NCBI RefSeq assembly: GCF_002217435.1
Contig: NZ_MUHF01000011.1
Location: 124,001-188,000, forward strand
DNA from: Flavobacterium reichenbachii
GTDB taxonomy: Bacteria > Bacteroidota > Bacteroidia > Flavobacteriales > Flavobacteriaceae
Reading direction: 5' to 3'
Length of the DNA: 64,000 nucleotides
Shown: piece by piece, positions 42,297 to 51,313 of the stretch
Numbering within the stretch: position 1 is the stretch's first letter
How the letters are laid out: each line of letters opens with the position of its first letter
Position numbers and translations under genes: made by a program
The notes under the pieces: model-generated
Told to the model about the DNA's origin: nothing
The model's input: the letters and a program-made list of their open reading frames with translations, nothing else
Databases searched by the model: none

Positions 42297-43760
42297 ATGG
42301 AAATAAACAATATAAAAACATTAGGTCAATTAAAAGCCTCAGGATATAAAAGCCTTAGTATCAAAGATGAATTGCGAAATAATCTTCGTGAAAAAATAAA
42401 ATCTGGGAAACCAGTTTTTGAAGGTGTTCATGGATTTGAAAATACCGTAATTCCAGAATTGGAAAGAGCGATTTTATCTCGACATAATATCAATTTGTTA
42501 GGACTTCGCGGGCAGGCAAAAACAAGACTTGCACGCAAAATGGTCGAATTGTTAGACGAATATATTCCTTTTGTAGCAGGTTCAGAAATTAATGATGATC
42601 CGTTAAAACCAATTTCTCGTTTTGCAAAAGATCTTATTGCAGAAAAAGGAGATGAAACTCCAATTTTATGGCTGCACAGAGACGAACGTTTCTTTGAGAA
42701 ATTGGCAACACCAGACGTAACCGTAGCCGATTTAATTGGAGATGTTGATCCAATTAAGGCTGCAAATTTAAAATTGTCTTATGCAGACGATCGTGTAATT
42801 CACTTTGGAATGATTCCGAGAGCAAACCGCTGTATCTTTGTAATCAACGAATTGCCCGATTTGCAAGCTAGAATTCAGGTTGCTTTATTTAATATTCTAC
42901 AAGAAGGCGATATTCAGATTAGAGGATTTAAACTAAGAATGCCTCTTGACATGCAGTTTATATTTACCGCAAATCCAGAAGATTACACCAATAGAGGAAG
43001 CATTGTAACGCCGCTAAAAGACAGAATCGGATCTCAGATTCTCACACATTATCCCGAAACAATTGCTATTGCAAGAACGATTACAGAACAAGAAGCTAAA
43101 TTGGATGAAAACCAAAGCCAGATTGTTTACGTACCAAGTTTGGCCAGAGATATTCTGGAACAAATAAGTTTTGAAGCACGTGAAAGCGAATACATCGATA
43201 ATAAAAGTGGTGTAAGTGCGAGAATGAGCATAACAGCTTTTGAAAATCTTATAAGCACTGCAGAGCGTCGTGCCCTAATTGCAGGAAAAGATAAAACGAC
43301 ACTGCGTTTGTCTGATTTTATTGGAATAATTCCGGCCATTACCGGAAAAGTAGAGTTAGTATATGAAGGCGAGCAGGAGGGAGCAGATGCAGTTGCTCAA
43401 AGTCTTATTGGTGCTGCAATTAAAACATTATTTACACAGCAGTTTCCAAAAATAGAAAAGCTGGAAAAACCAGACGAGAAAACACCATATTCTGATATAG
43501 TAGAATGGTTTTTTGCAGAAAGCGGCTTCGAATTGCTTGACGATGCCACTGATGAAGAATATAAAAATGTTCTGGATGAAGTGACACCGCTGGATACTTT
43601 ATTAAAAAAATATCAGCCTCAGTTAGACAAAGAAGATCTTTATTTTATGAAGGAATTTGTTTTATGGGGATTGGTGGAATATAAAAAACTAAGCAAAGAC
43701 CGATTTGCACAAGGAAGCCAGTTTAGAGATATTTACGGAAGCTACATTAGTAAATTTTAA
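42297..43760 (+). CDS. MoxR/Mg-chelatase subunit I-like AAA ATPase
   Basis: A 487-residue AAA+ protein. Walker A is GLRGQAKTRLARKM (about residues 69-82), Walker B/ELPDL is CIFVINELPDLQARIQVAL, sensor 1 is FIFTANPEDYTNRGSIVTPL and the Arg finger region is LKDRIGSQILTHYP. The C-terminal lid is helical (ARMSITAFENLISTAERRAL). It resembles the Mg-chelatase I/MoxR clade and should remodel proteins or insert metals with its VWA neighbour (40796-41914). A strong terminator follows. Confidence 0.86.
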   Translation: MEINNIKTLGQLKASGYKSLSIKDELRNNLREKIKSGKPVFEGVHGFENTVIPELERAILSRHNINLLGLRGQAKTRLARKMVELLDEYIPFVAGSEINDDPLKPISRFAKDLIAEKGDETPILWLHRDERFFEKLATPDVTVADLIGDVDPIKAANLKLSYADDRVIHFGMIPRANRCIFVINELPDLQARIQVALFNILQEGDIQIRGFKLRMPLDMQFIFTANPEDYTNRGSIVTPLKDRIGSQILTHYPETIAIARTITEQEAKLDENQSQIVYVPSLARDILEQISFEARESEYIDNKSGVSARMSITAFENLISTAERRALIAGKDKTTLRLSDFIGIIPAITGKVELVYEGEQEGADAVAQSLIGAAIKTLFTQQFPKIEKLEKPDEKTPYSDIVEWFFAESGFELLDDATDEEYKNVLDEVTPLDTLLKKYQPQLDKEDLYFMKEFVLWGLVEYKKLSKDRFAQGSQFRDIYGSYISKF

Positions 43761-43777
43761 ATAAAATTCATTTACCT

Positions 43778-43809
43778 AACCCGAGAAGTTTTAAAAAGCT
43801 TCTCGGGTT
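43778..43809 (+). terminator. Terminator of the AAA gene
   Basis: A perfect 11-bp stem (AACCCGAGAAG with CTTCTCGGGTT) and 10-base loop followed by TTTTTT, 18 bp after the stop codon. Confidence 0.87.
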
Positions 43810-43931
43810 TTTTAATGCTTCAAATTAGTATAAAATAATCCAAAGCTTATTATTTCTAAAAAACAGCATTACCATTTTAATTTCGTCTACCTTGCTGCGT
43901 TAGCTGTATTTGCAGTTTTCCCTAAATAAAA

Positions 43932-44525
43932 ATGGAAAATGGTTTTGAAGATTTAATAGCAAGTTATATTGATACTAAAGTAGGTATTTCTGAACATTTT
44001 TTGAGTGATGAATTGGCCGATAATCTAAAACAAAATTTACTCCAATTAAACAAACAAAGTTTGTTACTGGCTGCAGGAATTGGTAATTCTGAAAAACTAT
44101 CTTATGATGGCGCCATTCGAAGCGACTCTATTTACTGGTTAGATAAAAAGAATAATAACGTTTTTGAAAACGAATTTTTCGATAAAATAGATGCCTTTAT
44201 AATTTATTTAAACGAAAGCTGTTATGCTGGAATTACCGGTTACGAATTTCATTATTCATTATATGAAAAAGGCGATTTTTATCTCAAGCATTTAGATCAG
44301 TTTAAAAATAATCCTAGTCGGAAATATTCAATGATCAGTTATTTGAACAGCAATTGGAAAGAAGCCGACGGTGGTGAATTAATGATTCATCAGGAAAATA
44401 ACAATCAAAAAATTTCGCCCATGCAGGGTAAAACAATTTTCTTTAAAAGTAATGAATTGGTTCATGAGGTTTTGACTACACAAAGTACTCGAATGAGCAT
44501 TACAGGATGGCTAAAAAGTGATTAA
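43932..44525 (+). CDS. 2OG-Fe(II) oxygenase, prolyl-4-hydroxylase-like
   Basis: A 197-residue protein with the double-stranded beta-helix motifs HLDQFKNN (HxD), LVHEVLT (distal His) and RMSITGWL (Arg for 2-oxoglutarate). The middle (YSMISYLNSNWKEADGGELM) is typical of prolyl-4-hydroxylase-like oxygenases. Substrate unknown; bacterial members hydroxylate ribosomal or other proteins. Cytosolic. It is unrelated to the AlkB-type enzyme at 3 kb except by fold. Confidence 0.88.
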   Translation: MENGFEDLIASYIDTKVGISEHFLSDELADNLKQNLLQLNKQSLLLAAGIGNSEKLSYDGAIRSDSIYWLDKKNNNVFENEFFDKIDAFIIYLNESCYAGITGYEFHYSLYEKGDFYLKHLDQFKNNPSRKYSMISYLNSNWKEADGGELMIHQENNNQKISPMQGKTIFFKSNELVHEVLTTQSTRMSITGWLKSD

Positions 44526-44587
44526 TGTTTATTTTTTGAAAATTATAAAACAGATAAAGCTTATTTTTGCAGTCAAAATTTAATTGT

Positions 44588-45439
44588 ATGTTGTTTCTTA
44601 TTTTAAGTATTCTCTGCAGTGTTATTGTTGGAGTGATTTTCAAAATCACCCGAAAATATAAAAGTAATCCAAGCCAAATTGTAGCATTCAATTATATAAC
44701 CGCATTAGCACTTTGCTATTTTACTTTTAGTCCTGATTTGACAGAAGTTCAAGCAAACGCCCCCTGGAATATTTATTTCTCGATCGGAATTTTACTTCCT
44801 GTTGTTTTTCTTTTTTTAGCGGCATCAATCCAGCATATGGGAATCGTTAAAACAGATGCTGCACAACGTTTGTCTCTGTTTATTCCAATTCTTGCTGCCT
44901 GGTTTATTTTTCATGAAGAATTCAATACTTATAAAGTAATCGGGATCTTAATTGGTTTTATTGCACTTTTATTTATTTTAAGAAAGCCATCTCAAAATAC
45001 ACAAACTAAATGGATTTATCCTGCAGTAGTTTTGGCAGGTTTTGGTTTAATTGATATTCTCTTTAAACAAATCGCCCTTTTTACAACGCTGCCTTATACA
45101 ACTTCTTTATTTGTAGTTTTTGTTATTTCATTAGTTTTCGCTGTCGTTATTGTTCTTTATCAAATTGTGGTTAAAAAAATAAAATTCGAATCAAAAAATA
45201 TTCTATTCGGAGCTTTAGTCGGCATTTTTAATTTTGGCAACATTCTTTTTTATTTAAAAGCTCACAAAGCATTCGCAGAAAATCCTTCTACCGTTTTTGC
45301 CGGAATGAACATGGGTGTCATTATTCTGGGAAGTCTTGTGGGGGTTCTTTTCTTCAGGGAAAAATTATCTAAAATGAATTTTCTTGGATTAATTTTAGCT
45401 CTTACAGCCATTATTCTAATCGTTTTATCGCAATCCTAA
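44588..45439 (+). CDS. EamA-family drug/metabolite transporter
   Basis: With the ATG at 44588 the product is 283 residues and starts MLFLILSILCSVIVGVIFKI, the first of ten hydrophobic segments arranged as two five-TM repeats; the seven codons upstream (from 44567) would add a polar tag and overlap a TATTTTTGC promoter-like box at 44562-44570. Repeat signatures include VKTDAAQRLSLFIPILAAWF and AGMNMGVIILGSLVGVLFFR. EamA transporters export amino acids or other metabolites. Inner membrane. Single gene. Confidence 0.88.
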   Translation: MLFLILSILCSVIVGVIFKITRKYKSNPSQIVAFNYITALALCYFTFSPDLTEVQANAPWNIYFSIGILLPVVFLFLAASIQHMGIVKTDAAQRLSLFIPILAAWFIFHEEFNTYKVIGILIGFIALLFILRKPSQNTQTKWIYPAVVLAGFGLIDILFKQIALFTTLPYTTSLFVVFVISLVFAVVIVLYQIVVKKIKFESKNILFGALVGIFNFGNILFYLKAHKAFAENPSTVFAGMNMGVIILGSLVGVLFFREKLSKMNFLGLILALTAIILIVLSQS

Positions 45440-45546
45440 TATTTTTTTAAAGACTTAAAAGATTAATTTACAGTTGTTTTTATACTAACTTTTTAAAACT
45501 TTAAAATAAACTCTACTAATTCTATAGAATTTATAAATTTAATTTG

Positions 45547-45555
45547 TACGTTTGC
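45547..45555 (+). promoter_or_regulatory. Promoter-like -7 box of the gdhA leader
   Basis: TACGTTTGC fits the Bacteroidota TAnnTTTG box and lies 7 bases before the leader-peptide ATG at 45563, so the transcript would be almost leaderless. A clear -33 TTTG at standard spacing was not found. Confidence 0.42.
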
Positions 45556-45562
45556 AATGACA

Positions 45563-45652
45563 ATGAAAAACTATAGCCGAAATATGATCACGTTTTTTAC
45601 CTGCAGCGTTGCGATGTGCTGTATGTTGAATTGCGTTTTGAAATGGCGTTAA
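45563..45652 (+). CDS. Cys/Met-rich 29-residue leader peptide
   Basis: An ATG at 45563 (or two codons earlier, at 45557) opens MKNYSRNMITFFTCSVAMCC and ends MLNCVLKWR. Four Cys including a CC pair and four Met in 29 codons is far above chance. It lies between a promoter-like box and a strong terminator hairpin, followed by a second Cys-rich mini-ORF and then gdhA. This is the layout of a ribosome-mediated attenuator, with translation speed at Cys/Met codons as the signal. No function for the peptide itself is implied. Confidence 0.55.
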   Translation: MKNYSRNMITFFTCSVAMCCMLNCVLKWR

Positions 45653-45684
45653 TAGAGAAAGTACTTGTTAGTTATTTTTTTTTT

Positions 45685-45718
45685 AGCCTTTCATTGCACC
45701 ATGAAAGGCTTTTTTTTT
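45685..45718 (+). terminator. Attenuator-like terminator upstream of gdhA
   Basis: A perfect 10-bp stem (AGCCTTTCAT with ATGAAAGGCT), 6-base loop, then eight T. It lies between the two mini-ORFs and about 160 bp before gdhA, so it could end leader transcription early. Confidence 0.82.
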
Positions 45719-45738
45719 AAACCCTAAAAAATCTAAAT

Positions 45739-45840
45739 ATGAGACCTAACCGAATTACAAATAGCAATATGCGATGTTGTCTTAGTAAAATACCATGTTG
45801 TATGCAGGTAAAAATGACTAAGATGAATAAGCAGAAGTGA
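45739..45840 (+). CDS. Second Cys/Met-rich mini-ORF (33 residues)
   Basis: The frame reads MRPNRITNSNMRCCLSKIPC and then CMQVKMTKMNKQK. It has two CC pairs and five Met, no known family, and ends 36 bp before the gdhA start. Its codon make-up echoes the first leader peptide (MCC, MRCC, CCM), which makes a shared regulatory role plausible. It could act on translation of gdhA or as a second attenuation sensor. Confidence 0.5.
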   Translation: MRPNRITNSNMRCCLSKIPCCMQVKMTKMNKQK

Positions 45841-45876
45841 TTTAAGTAAACAAACCCAAAACTAAAAATACATATT

Positions 45877-47163
45877 ATGAGTGCAGAAATAATTAAACAG
45901 AATCCCTTTCAATCTATGATTGATCGTTTTAATATAGCAGCTGATATTCTTAAACTAGATGAGTCTGTAAGACAGAAACTGCAAAGACCCGAAAAACAAA
46001 TTGTAGTCAATTTTTCGATTACGCTGGACAACGGCGAAACAGAAAATTTTGAAGGCTACCGCGTCATCCATAATACAGCTTTAGGACCTTCTAAAGGCGG
46101 TATTCGTTACGATAATGCTGTAAATTTAGACGAGGTAAAAGCATTGGCTGCCTGGATGACCTGGAAATCTGCTGTAACCGGAATTCCGTTTGGAGGAGCA
46201 AAAGGCGGTATTATCTGCGATCCAAGAAAACATTCTAAAACCGAATTAGAAAAAATTACAAGAGCTTACACCAAAGCATTAGCAGATATTTTTGGACCAG
46301 AAAAAGATGTTCCCGCTCCGGATATGGGAACAGGTCCTGACGAAATGGGATGGCTTATGGATGAATTTTCAATAGTGCACGGAAAACCAATTCATGCAGT
46401 AGTAACAGGAAAACATCTGCATTCTGGAGGATCTCTGGGCAGAGTAGAAGCAACAGGAAGAGGAGTAAGTATTATTAGTCTTTTGGCGCTTCAGAAATTA
46501 AAATTGAGACCAGCAAGATCTACTGCAGCAATTCAGGGTTTTGGTAATGTTGGACTGCATTCGGCTTTGTTTTTATACGAAAAAGGATTAAAGATTGTAG
46601 CAGTCAGCGATGTTTCTGAAGCGTTTTATAATCCTGAAGGTCTGAATATTCCAGAACTGATTTTATATTACAATCTCAATAATAAATCGATAAAAGGATA
46701 TCCAAATTCTGTGGCGATAAAACACGAAGATTTATTGCTTTTGGAAGTAGATGTATTGATTCCTGCTGCAAAAGAAGACGTGATTACAAAACAAAATGCA
46801 GGCAATATTCGCGCGAGAATTATTGTAGAAGGAGCAAACGGTCCGGTTTCTTCTGATGCAGATAAGATTCTTCATGAAAACAAGGTATTAGTTGTTCCTG
46901 ATATTTTAGCAAATGCCGGAGGCGTTACCGTTTCTTATTTCGAATGGCTTCAGAATTCGCTTTTGGAGTCCTGGAGAATTCACCAGATTAATAAACGTCT
47001 GGAAGATATTTTAGAAAAAGGTTTTGATACTGTTTTTAGAGTTGCAGTACAGCATAACGTAACGCCGCGCATTGCTGCTTATATTATTGCACTCAAAAAA
47101 GTAGCCGAAACACAATCTGTAAAAGATGTCGCGGCAGATACGCCAAAGTTCAAACAGAATTAG
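45877..47163 (+). CDS. gdhA: Glu/Leu/Phe/Val dehydrogenase (NAD(P)-dependent glutamate dehydrogenase)
   Basis: A 428-residue enzyme. Substrate and catalytic motifs are GPSKGGIRYD, PFGGAKGGIICDP (with the active-site Lys) and VPAPDMGTGPDEMGW; the NAD(P)-binding Rossmann motif is IQGFGNVGLHSA. The ending (VVPDILANAGGVTVSYFEWL) is also characteristic. It interconverts glutamate with 2-oxoglutarate and ammonia. Length is normal for the hexameric class. It is preceded by two Cys/Met-rich mini-ORFs and an attenuator-like hairpin and followed by a strong inverted repeat. Confidence 0.93.
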   Translation: MSAEIIKQNPFQSMIDRFNIAADILKLDESVRQKLQRPEKQIVVNFSITLDNGETENFEGYRVIHNTALGPSKGGIRYDNAVNLDEVKALAAWMTWKSAVTGIPFGGAKGGIICDPRKHSKTELEKITRAYTKALADIFGPEKDVPAPDMGTGPDEMGWLMDEFSIVHGKPIHAVVTGKHLHSGGSLGRVEATGRGVSIISLLALQKLKLRPARSTAAIQGFGNVGLHSALFLYEKGLKIVAVSDVSEAFYNPEGLNIPELILYYNLNNKSIKGYPNSVAIKHEDLLLLEVDVLIPAAKEDVITKQNAGNIRARIIVEGANGPVSSDADKILHENKVLVVPDILANAGGVTVSYFEWLQNSLLESWRIHQINKRLEDILEKGFDTVFRVAVQHNVTPRIAAYIIALKKVAETQSVKDVAADTPKFKQN

Positions 47164-47190
47164 AAAATTGTTTTAGTTAGTTTTTAGACT

Positions 47191-47235
47191 TTTTCATTAA
47201 TTGATACTGCCTTAAGCCTTATCAATTAATGAAAA
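47191..47235 (+). terminator. Hairpin terminator after gdhA
   Basis: A perfect 16-bp stem (TTTTCATTAATTGATA with TATCAATTAATGAAAA) with a 13-base loop, then CGTCTTTTTG. It ends the gdhA transcript. Confidence 0.75.
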
Positions 47236-47305
47236 CGTCTTTTTGATTTAAGTTAATACCGATTTAGAATTAAATTTTAGAATAAAAAAAAGTAATTTTT
47301 TTAAG

Positions 47306-48526
47306 ATGAAAAATATAAATTTTCTTGCCTTCGCAATGCCGGCTTTTTTTCTCTTTTTATTTATTGAATATAAAATAGCACAACGCAGAAAAAAGCCTGA
47401 GATTTTTAATTACGAGAGTTCGGTCTCTAATATCAGTATCGGAATAGCCGAGCGGTTAATTAATCTTTTTATTGCAGCAAGCTTTTATCAATTGTATTAT
47501 TTGATTTATGATGATTACAGAATTTTTGATATTCCTAGAAATCCTTTTGTTTGGTTTGCACTCATTCTCGCTACCGATTTTGTCTGGTATTGGTATCATA
47601 GATTAGGACACGAAGTCAACTTTTTTTGGGCAGCACACATTGTTCATCACCACAGCGAAGAGTTTAATTTTACTGCGGCAGCCAGAATTACCACTTTTCA
47701 GGCTGTTATCCGCACCGGATTTTGGTGCATTTTACCGTTTATAGGATTTCATCCCGCAATGGTAATCACGATGCTGATTGTGCATGGAGCCTATTCTTTT
47801 TTTACGCATACACAGCTTATCGGAAAAATAAAATGGCTCGAATATATTTTTGTAACACCTTCCGTTCATGGAGTTCATCACGCTTCTGACGAAAAATATC
47901 TGGACAAAAATTATGGTGATATGTTTACCTTTTGGGATCGTCTTTTTGGAACGTTTCAAACCGAAGAGGAAAAACCAAAATACGGATTAACACATCCGCT
48001 CAAAAGCTATAGTTTCTTATGGCAGCATTTTCATTATTACTTCGAAATTTATGAATTAATGAAGCGTTCAAAAGGTTTTAAAGAAAAATGGAAAGCCGTT
48101 TTTGGAAGTCCCGCAAATATGGATCAGGATATAAGACCAATTTTAGAAAAGCGCTTTCTTCAGGATAACGCCTGTCCGCATCAAAGACTTCGTTTTAAAA
48201 ACTATCTCTACATTCAGCTCGGAATTTCTACACTGGTTTTGACTGTTTTCACCTATTATTTTGACTATCTGCAGGTTTATGATAAAATTTTTGTGCTGTC
48301 TTTTATACTCATAACTTTGGTAAATTGCGGCGCGCTGCTAGAACAGCGCAAATGGATTTATTATATTGAATATGCTCGTATTTTTATAGTTACAACCTAT
48401 TTTTTGTACGAAGGAGATTTATTGATATTTTTGTTTGTACCTCTTGCCGTTATGATTTTTGCAGAGCAATTGTTTTCTCTTAGTAAGCGCTATCAAAACG
48501 TCGTGCTCCAACTTGAATCAAAATAA
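47306..48526 (+). CDS. Sterol desaturase/fatty acid hydroxylase superfamily membrane protein
   Basis: A 406-residue membrane protein with the di-iron histidine boxes WYHRLGHEVNFFWAAHIVHH and VHGVHHASD, plus membrane segments at both ends (MPAFFLFLFIEYKIA; ISTLVLTVFTYYF; FVLSFILITLVNCG). The family oxygenates C-H bonds of lipids at a non-heme di-iron site. The roughly 140-residue C-terminal extension with extra membrane segments is longer than in the shortest members. Substrate unknown; in Bacteroidota hopanoid-free lipids or carotenoids are candidates. Confidence 0.88.
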   Translation: MKNINFLAFAMPAFFLFLFIEYKIAQRRKKPEIFNYESSVSNISIGIAERLINLFIAASFYQLYYLIYDDYRIFDIPRNPFVWFALILATDFVWYWYHRLGHEVNFFWAAHIVHHHSEEFNFTAAARITTFQAVIRTGFWCILPFIGFHPAMVITMLIVHGAYSFFTHTQLIGKIKWLEYIFVTPSVHGVHHASDEKYLDKNYGDMFTFWDRLFGTFQTEEEKPKYGLTHPLKSYSFLWQHFHYYFEIYELMKRSKGFKEKWKAVFGSPANMDQDIRPILEKRFLQDNACPHQRLRFKNYLYIQLGISTLVLTVFTYYFDYLQVYDKIFVLSFILITLVNCGALLEQRKWIYYIEYARIFIVTTYFLYEGDLLIFLFVPLAVMIFAEQLFSLSKRYQNVVLQLESK

Positions 48527-48534
48527 AGAATAAT

Positions 48535-48564
48535 AAAAAGCGACATTTATAGATGTCGCTTTTT
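48535..48564. terminator. Terminator after the hydroxylase gene
   Basis: A perfect 12-bp stem (AAAAAGCGACAT with ATGTCGCTTTTT), 6-base loop, starting 9 bp past the stop. Confidence 0.86.
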
Positions 48565-48568
48565 CTTT

Positions 48569-48643
48569 CTGCAAGGTTTCCAAAACCTTGTAGGTATTTA
48601 TTCTGGACGCAATTATACCTACAAGGTTTTGAAAACCTTGCAG
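48569..48643. repeat. Long inverted repeat (29-bp arms), MITE/REP-like
   Basis: Arms 48569-48597 and 48615-48643 are complementary with one mismatch and flank a 17-base centre. Each arm itself contains CAAGGTTTTxxAAACCTTG-type internal symmetry. Cores are CTGCAAGGTTT and ACCTACAAGGTTTT. It lies between convergent genes, next to an A/T-rich tract with CCTTAG and CCTCAG words. Confidence 0.75.
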
Positions 48644-48714
48644 GAGATTAGAAAAATAAACAAGTTTGTAAAAAACCTTAGCCACTTAGTACCTCAGTAT
48701 CTTAGAACCTTAGG

Positions 48715-50313
48715 CTAAATGGTTTTAATCGCCATAATCTTTTCTTCAAAAGTATCTTTAAAGTCTGATTTGCTTTTGATTCTTGTCTTATAGGTATAAA
48801 TTGTCGCTACAGAAAGTTCCAAAAATTCTGCCATTTGGCTGCTGTCCTGAATTCCTAATCTATACAACGCAAAAATTCTAAGTTCTGTGTTTAAAAGTTC
48901 TCCTTTTTTGACGGTGCATTTATGATCATTCGGAAATAAATGATTAAAATCGGTTACAAATGTGGGGAATAATTTTAGAAAGATTTCATCAAATTGGTGA
49001 AACAAATTCTCCCTTTCCTCTTTTACATTATAGCGTTTTAAGCTTGCAATAACTTCGTCTGTTTTTTTGGTAATGATTTTATGAAGTGTACTTTTCTGAA
49101 TATGATCTATTTTATTAATAAAAGCAGAAGTCGCTTTAATAAAATAGGTAATATATTCTTCTTTAATAGCGTTGGCTTCACTCAAACTAACATTCATTTC
49201 CTGCAGTTGCAGATAAGACGAAGCCATAATTTTTCGGGCTTTGTTTTTTTCCTTCAATTGTTTGAAAATAATTCCAAGAAATAAAAAAATAATAACAGTA
49301 AGAATCGTCAATAGAATAATAATCCTCTGGAGTTTGTCATTTTTCTCTTTTACATTATTCAGCTGCGCTTTTTCGATAATAGGCAGAATTGACGAAATTT
49401 CTATTTTGCGGTGTCTTGCATTATAAAAAGTAGCATCGTCCATGGCAATATTAATGTATTCATTGGCTTTTTCGAGATAACCCATTTTAAAAAGTTCGTT
49501 TGCCAGATTACGAAGCGCAACGGTTTCTTTGGTTGCATTTTTTACATCGGCAATCGCTGCGAGCGCCAGATATTCGATTGCTTTTTTTGTATAACCGCGT
49601 TCAGAATAGATATAACCCAGACTCGATGTAGCAATTCCGTAATAATCAGAAGGAAGATTGTAGTTGTTAATCCAGTAACTAAAAGCAAATTCAGCACCGC
49701 GCCAATCCTGCTGTTTTAAGCGTTTAAGACTTTCTGCGGCCCAATATTCATTTGTATTAGTTCCAATTAAGGCCAAAGCTTTTTTTAAGAAATAGTTGCC
49801 TTGTTGAATGTAATGAATATTAAAACGCTGATCGCGATTATAATCGGCTAAATCATAGTATGCTCGAGCTTTTATATTGTAATATTCAAATTTATTTTTA
49901 ATATCCAGTTTTTGATCATCAACCACATTTAAAGTATCAATTGCTTCTTTAAACAATCCCGAAGAAAGTAAAACAAAACCTTCCTTAATCCTGCTGTTTG
50001 CCAAAAACTTTGGATCTTTCAGCACTTTGGCTTTTATTTTTGCTTCTTCCAAATAATAGTAAGCAGAATCGTATTTAAATGATTTGTATTCATCAAACAG
50101 CGACATATAGCAATTATAAAGCTCTTCGTTGTTTTGGTTGAGTGTAAATTTGGATATATTTTTTTTTAGGACTTCAATTTTTCGATATTTCTGTTTTAAG
50201 TATACTTCTTTTTTAAGAAGCACCCGATCTAATTCTTCAAGAACAGGATTTGTCTCTTTTGCTGTAAGAGAAAAACCTGCTGTCAAAAAAAGCAGCATTA
50301 ATATTCTTTGCAT
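48715..50313 (-). CDS. DUF6377-type membrane regulator of the adjacent PUL
   Basis: A 532-residue protein with signal peptide ([18 protein letters not shown]), a periplasmic TPR-like helical region (residues 25-320; [32 protein letters not shown]), one membrane segment near 328-347 ([20 protein letters not shown]), a coiled coil, and a C-terminal LuxR-like helix-turn-helix ([31 protein letters not shown]). This is the DUF6377 layout found divergent from SusC/SusD genes. It should sense a glycan fragment in the periplasm and switch on the PUL that starts 450 bp away on the other strand. Confidence 0.85.
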   Translation of the reverse strand: MQRILMLLFLTAGFSLTAKETNPVLEELDRVLLKKEVYLKQKYRKIEVLKKNISKFTLNQNNEELYNCYMSLFDEYKSFKYDSAYYYLEEAKIKAKVLKDPKFLANSRIKEGFVLLSSGLFKEAIDTLNVVDDQKLDIKNKFEYYNIKARAYYDLADYNRDQRFNIHYIQQGNYFLKKALALIGTNTNEYWAAESLKRLKQQDWRGAEFAFSYWINNYNLPSDYYGIATSSLGYIYSERGYTKKAIEYLALAAIADVKNATKETVALRNLANELFKMGYLEKANEYINIAMDDATFYNARHRKIEISSILPIIEKAQLNNVKEKNDKLQRIIILLTILTVIIFLFLGIIFKQLKEKNKARKIMASSYLQLQEMNVSLSEANAIKEEYITYFIKATSAFINKIDHIQKSTLHKIITKKTDEVIASLKRYNVKEERENLFHQFDEIFLKLFPTFVTDFNHLFPNDHKCTVKKGELLNTELRIFALYRLGIQDSSQMAEFLELSVATIYTYKTRIKSKSDFKDTFEEKIMAIKTI

Positions 50314-50759
50314 GGTTTGTTGGTTTAGTAAGCGTTTTGATGTAATAAAGTTAATTCGGTTTTAAATAAAAGCTGAAGATTCTAAATTTTTGGAATGTGC
50401 CCAGTAACATTAAAAAACAAATTAGAATTCTAAAATGAGTATAAATGTTAAAAGTAGTTTAAGAATCTGCAATTATACAATAAAAAGTATTTATAAATAT
50501 ATATAGTGAAAAAATAATCTATTATAATTTAGATATTGTCATTTTAACCATTATTGTTTTGCATGTTTTTATCTCAACAGCATCTTGATTTTAGTATTTA
50601 CAAAAATTTTTTAATTAATTGATATTCAGTTTATTGTCTTGAATTTTGATTGAATTTTATCTTGATTTTTGCAAGATATTTTTTTTAAGATTTATTTAAC
50701 TTCTAGCTTCGCTCCATCCTTTTATGGGATAACAAACTAACAATCAAACCACAAATTTT
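50314..50759. other. Divergent promoter region between the regulator and the PUL
   Basis: About 450 very AT-rich bases without a gene. It should contain the regulator promoter and the PUL promoter with the DUF6377-protein operator. I could not pick out a convincing TAnnTTTG box with a spaced TTTG. Confidence 0.5.
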
Positions 50760-51281
50760 ATGAAATGTAAAAGTATTTACTGGTTGGCTGTTGTTGTGAG
50801 TTTATCGGCCATTGGCTGTGACAACATTGACGACGGAAGCTACGTTGATCCGATTACGATTTACGAAAAAGTAAACGGAAATTGGGCATTAACAAATCTC
50901 AAAATGGTTGATGAATTTGCAAAAGCAAATGCTATAGAACCAAACGAAGAAAACTTGAATTCCTATTTTAATTACGAGGATTTTAAAATCAATTTCAGCG
51001 TAGACGATAAAAATAGACCTACAAGTTACGAAGTAAAAGGAAATGTTCCTCCCTTATTTGCACCAAAAGGGTATTGGGAACTAAGCTCAGACTTTCAGCA
51101 GACCAACGCCAGTGCAGTAAAAATTCTCTTGTACAGCGACGCTCAAAAAACTCAAAAAACAGACGAACTCCGCGTAATCTCGGTTCCGGGCAAAAACGAA
51201 GAAATGCAGCTGCAGCTAATGCGCAGTTCCGGCGGTTCAGCTTTTGTGTCTTATGTATTCAAATTAAGTGCTGTTAATTAA
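50760..51281 (+). CDS. DUF5004-like PUL lipoprotein
   Basis: A 173-residue lipoprotein (MKCKSIYWLAVVVSLSAIGC, lipobox Cys20), then DNIDDGSYVDPITIYEKVNG and a beta-rich body (NWALTNLKMVDE, YWELSSDFQQ). Small lipoproteins of this kind, often called DUF5004, precede susC in many PULs. It may be surface-exposed (acidic residues right after the Cys) and bind glycan; this is inference. First gene of the PUL operon, 32 bp before the next. Confidence 0.72.
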   Translation: MKCKSIYWLAVVVSLSAIGCDNIDDGSYVDPITIYEKVNGNWALTNLKMVDEFAKANAIEPNEENLNSYFNYEDFKINFSVDDKNRPTSYEVKGNVPPLFAPKGYWELSSDFQQTNASAVKILLYSDAQKTQKTDELRVISVPGKNEEMQLQLMRSSGGSAFVSYVFKLSAVN

Positions 51282-51313
51282 AGTACTGTCTTAAACAAAT
51301 AAAATTTACTTAT

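Noticed and set aside
43932..44525. 2OG oxygenase as a second AlkB
   Set aside because: Motif spacing and the prolyl-hydroxylase-like core differ from the AlkB signature at 3049-3690.
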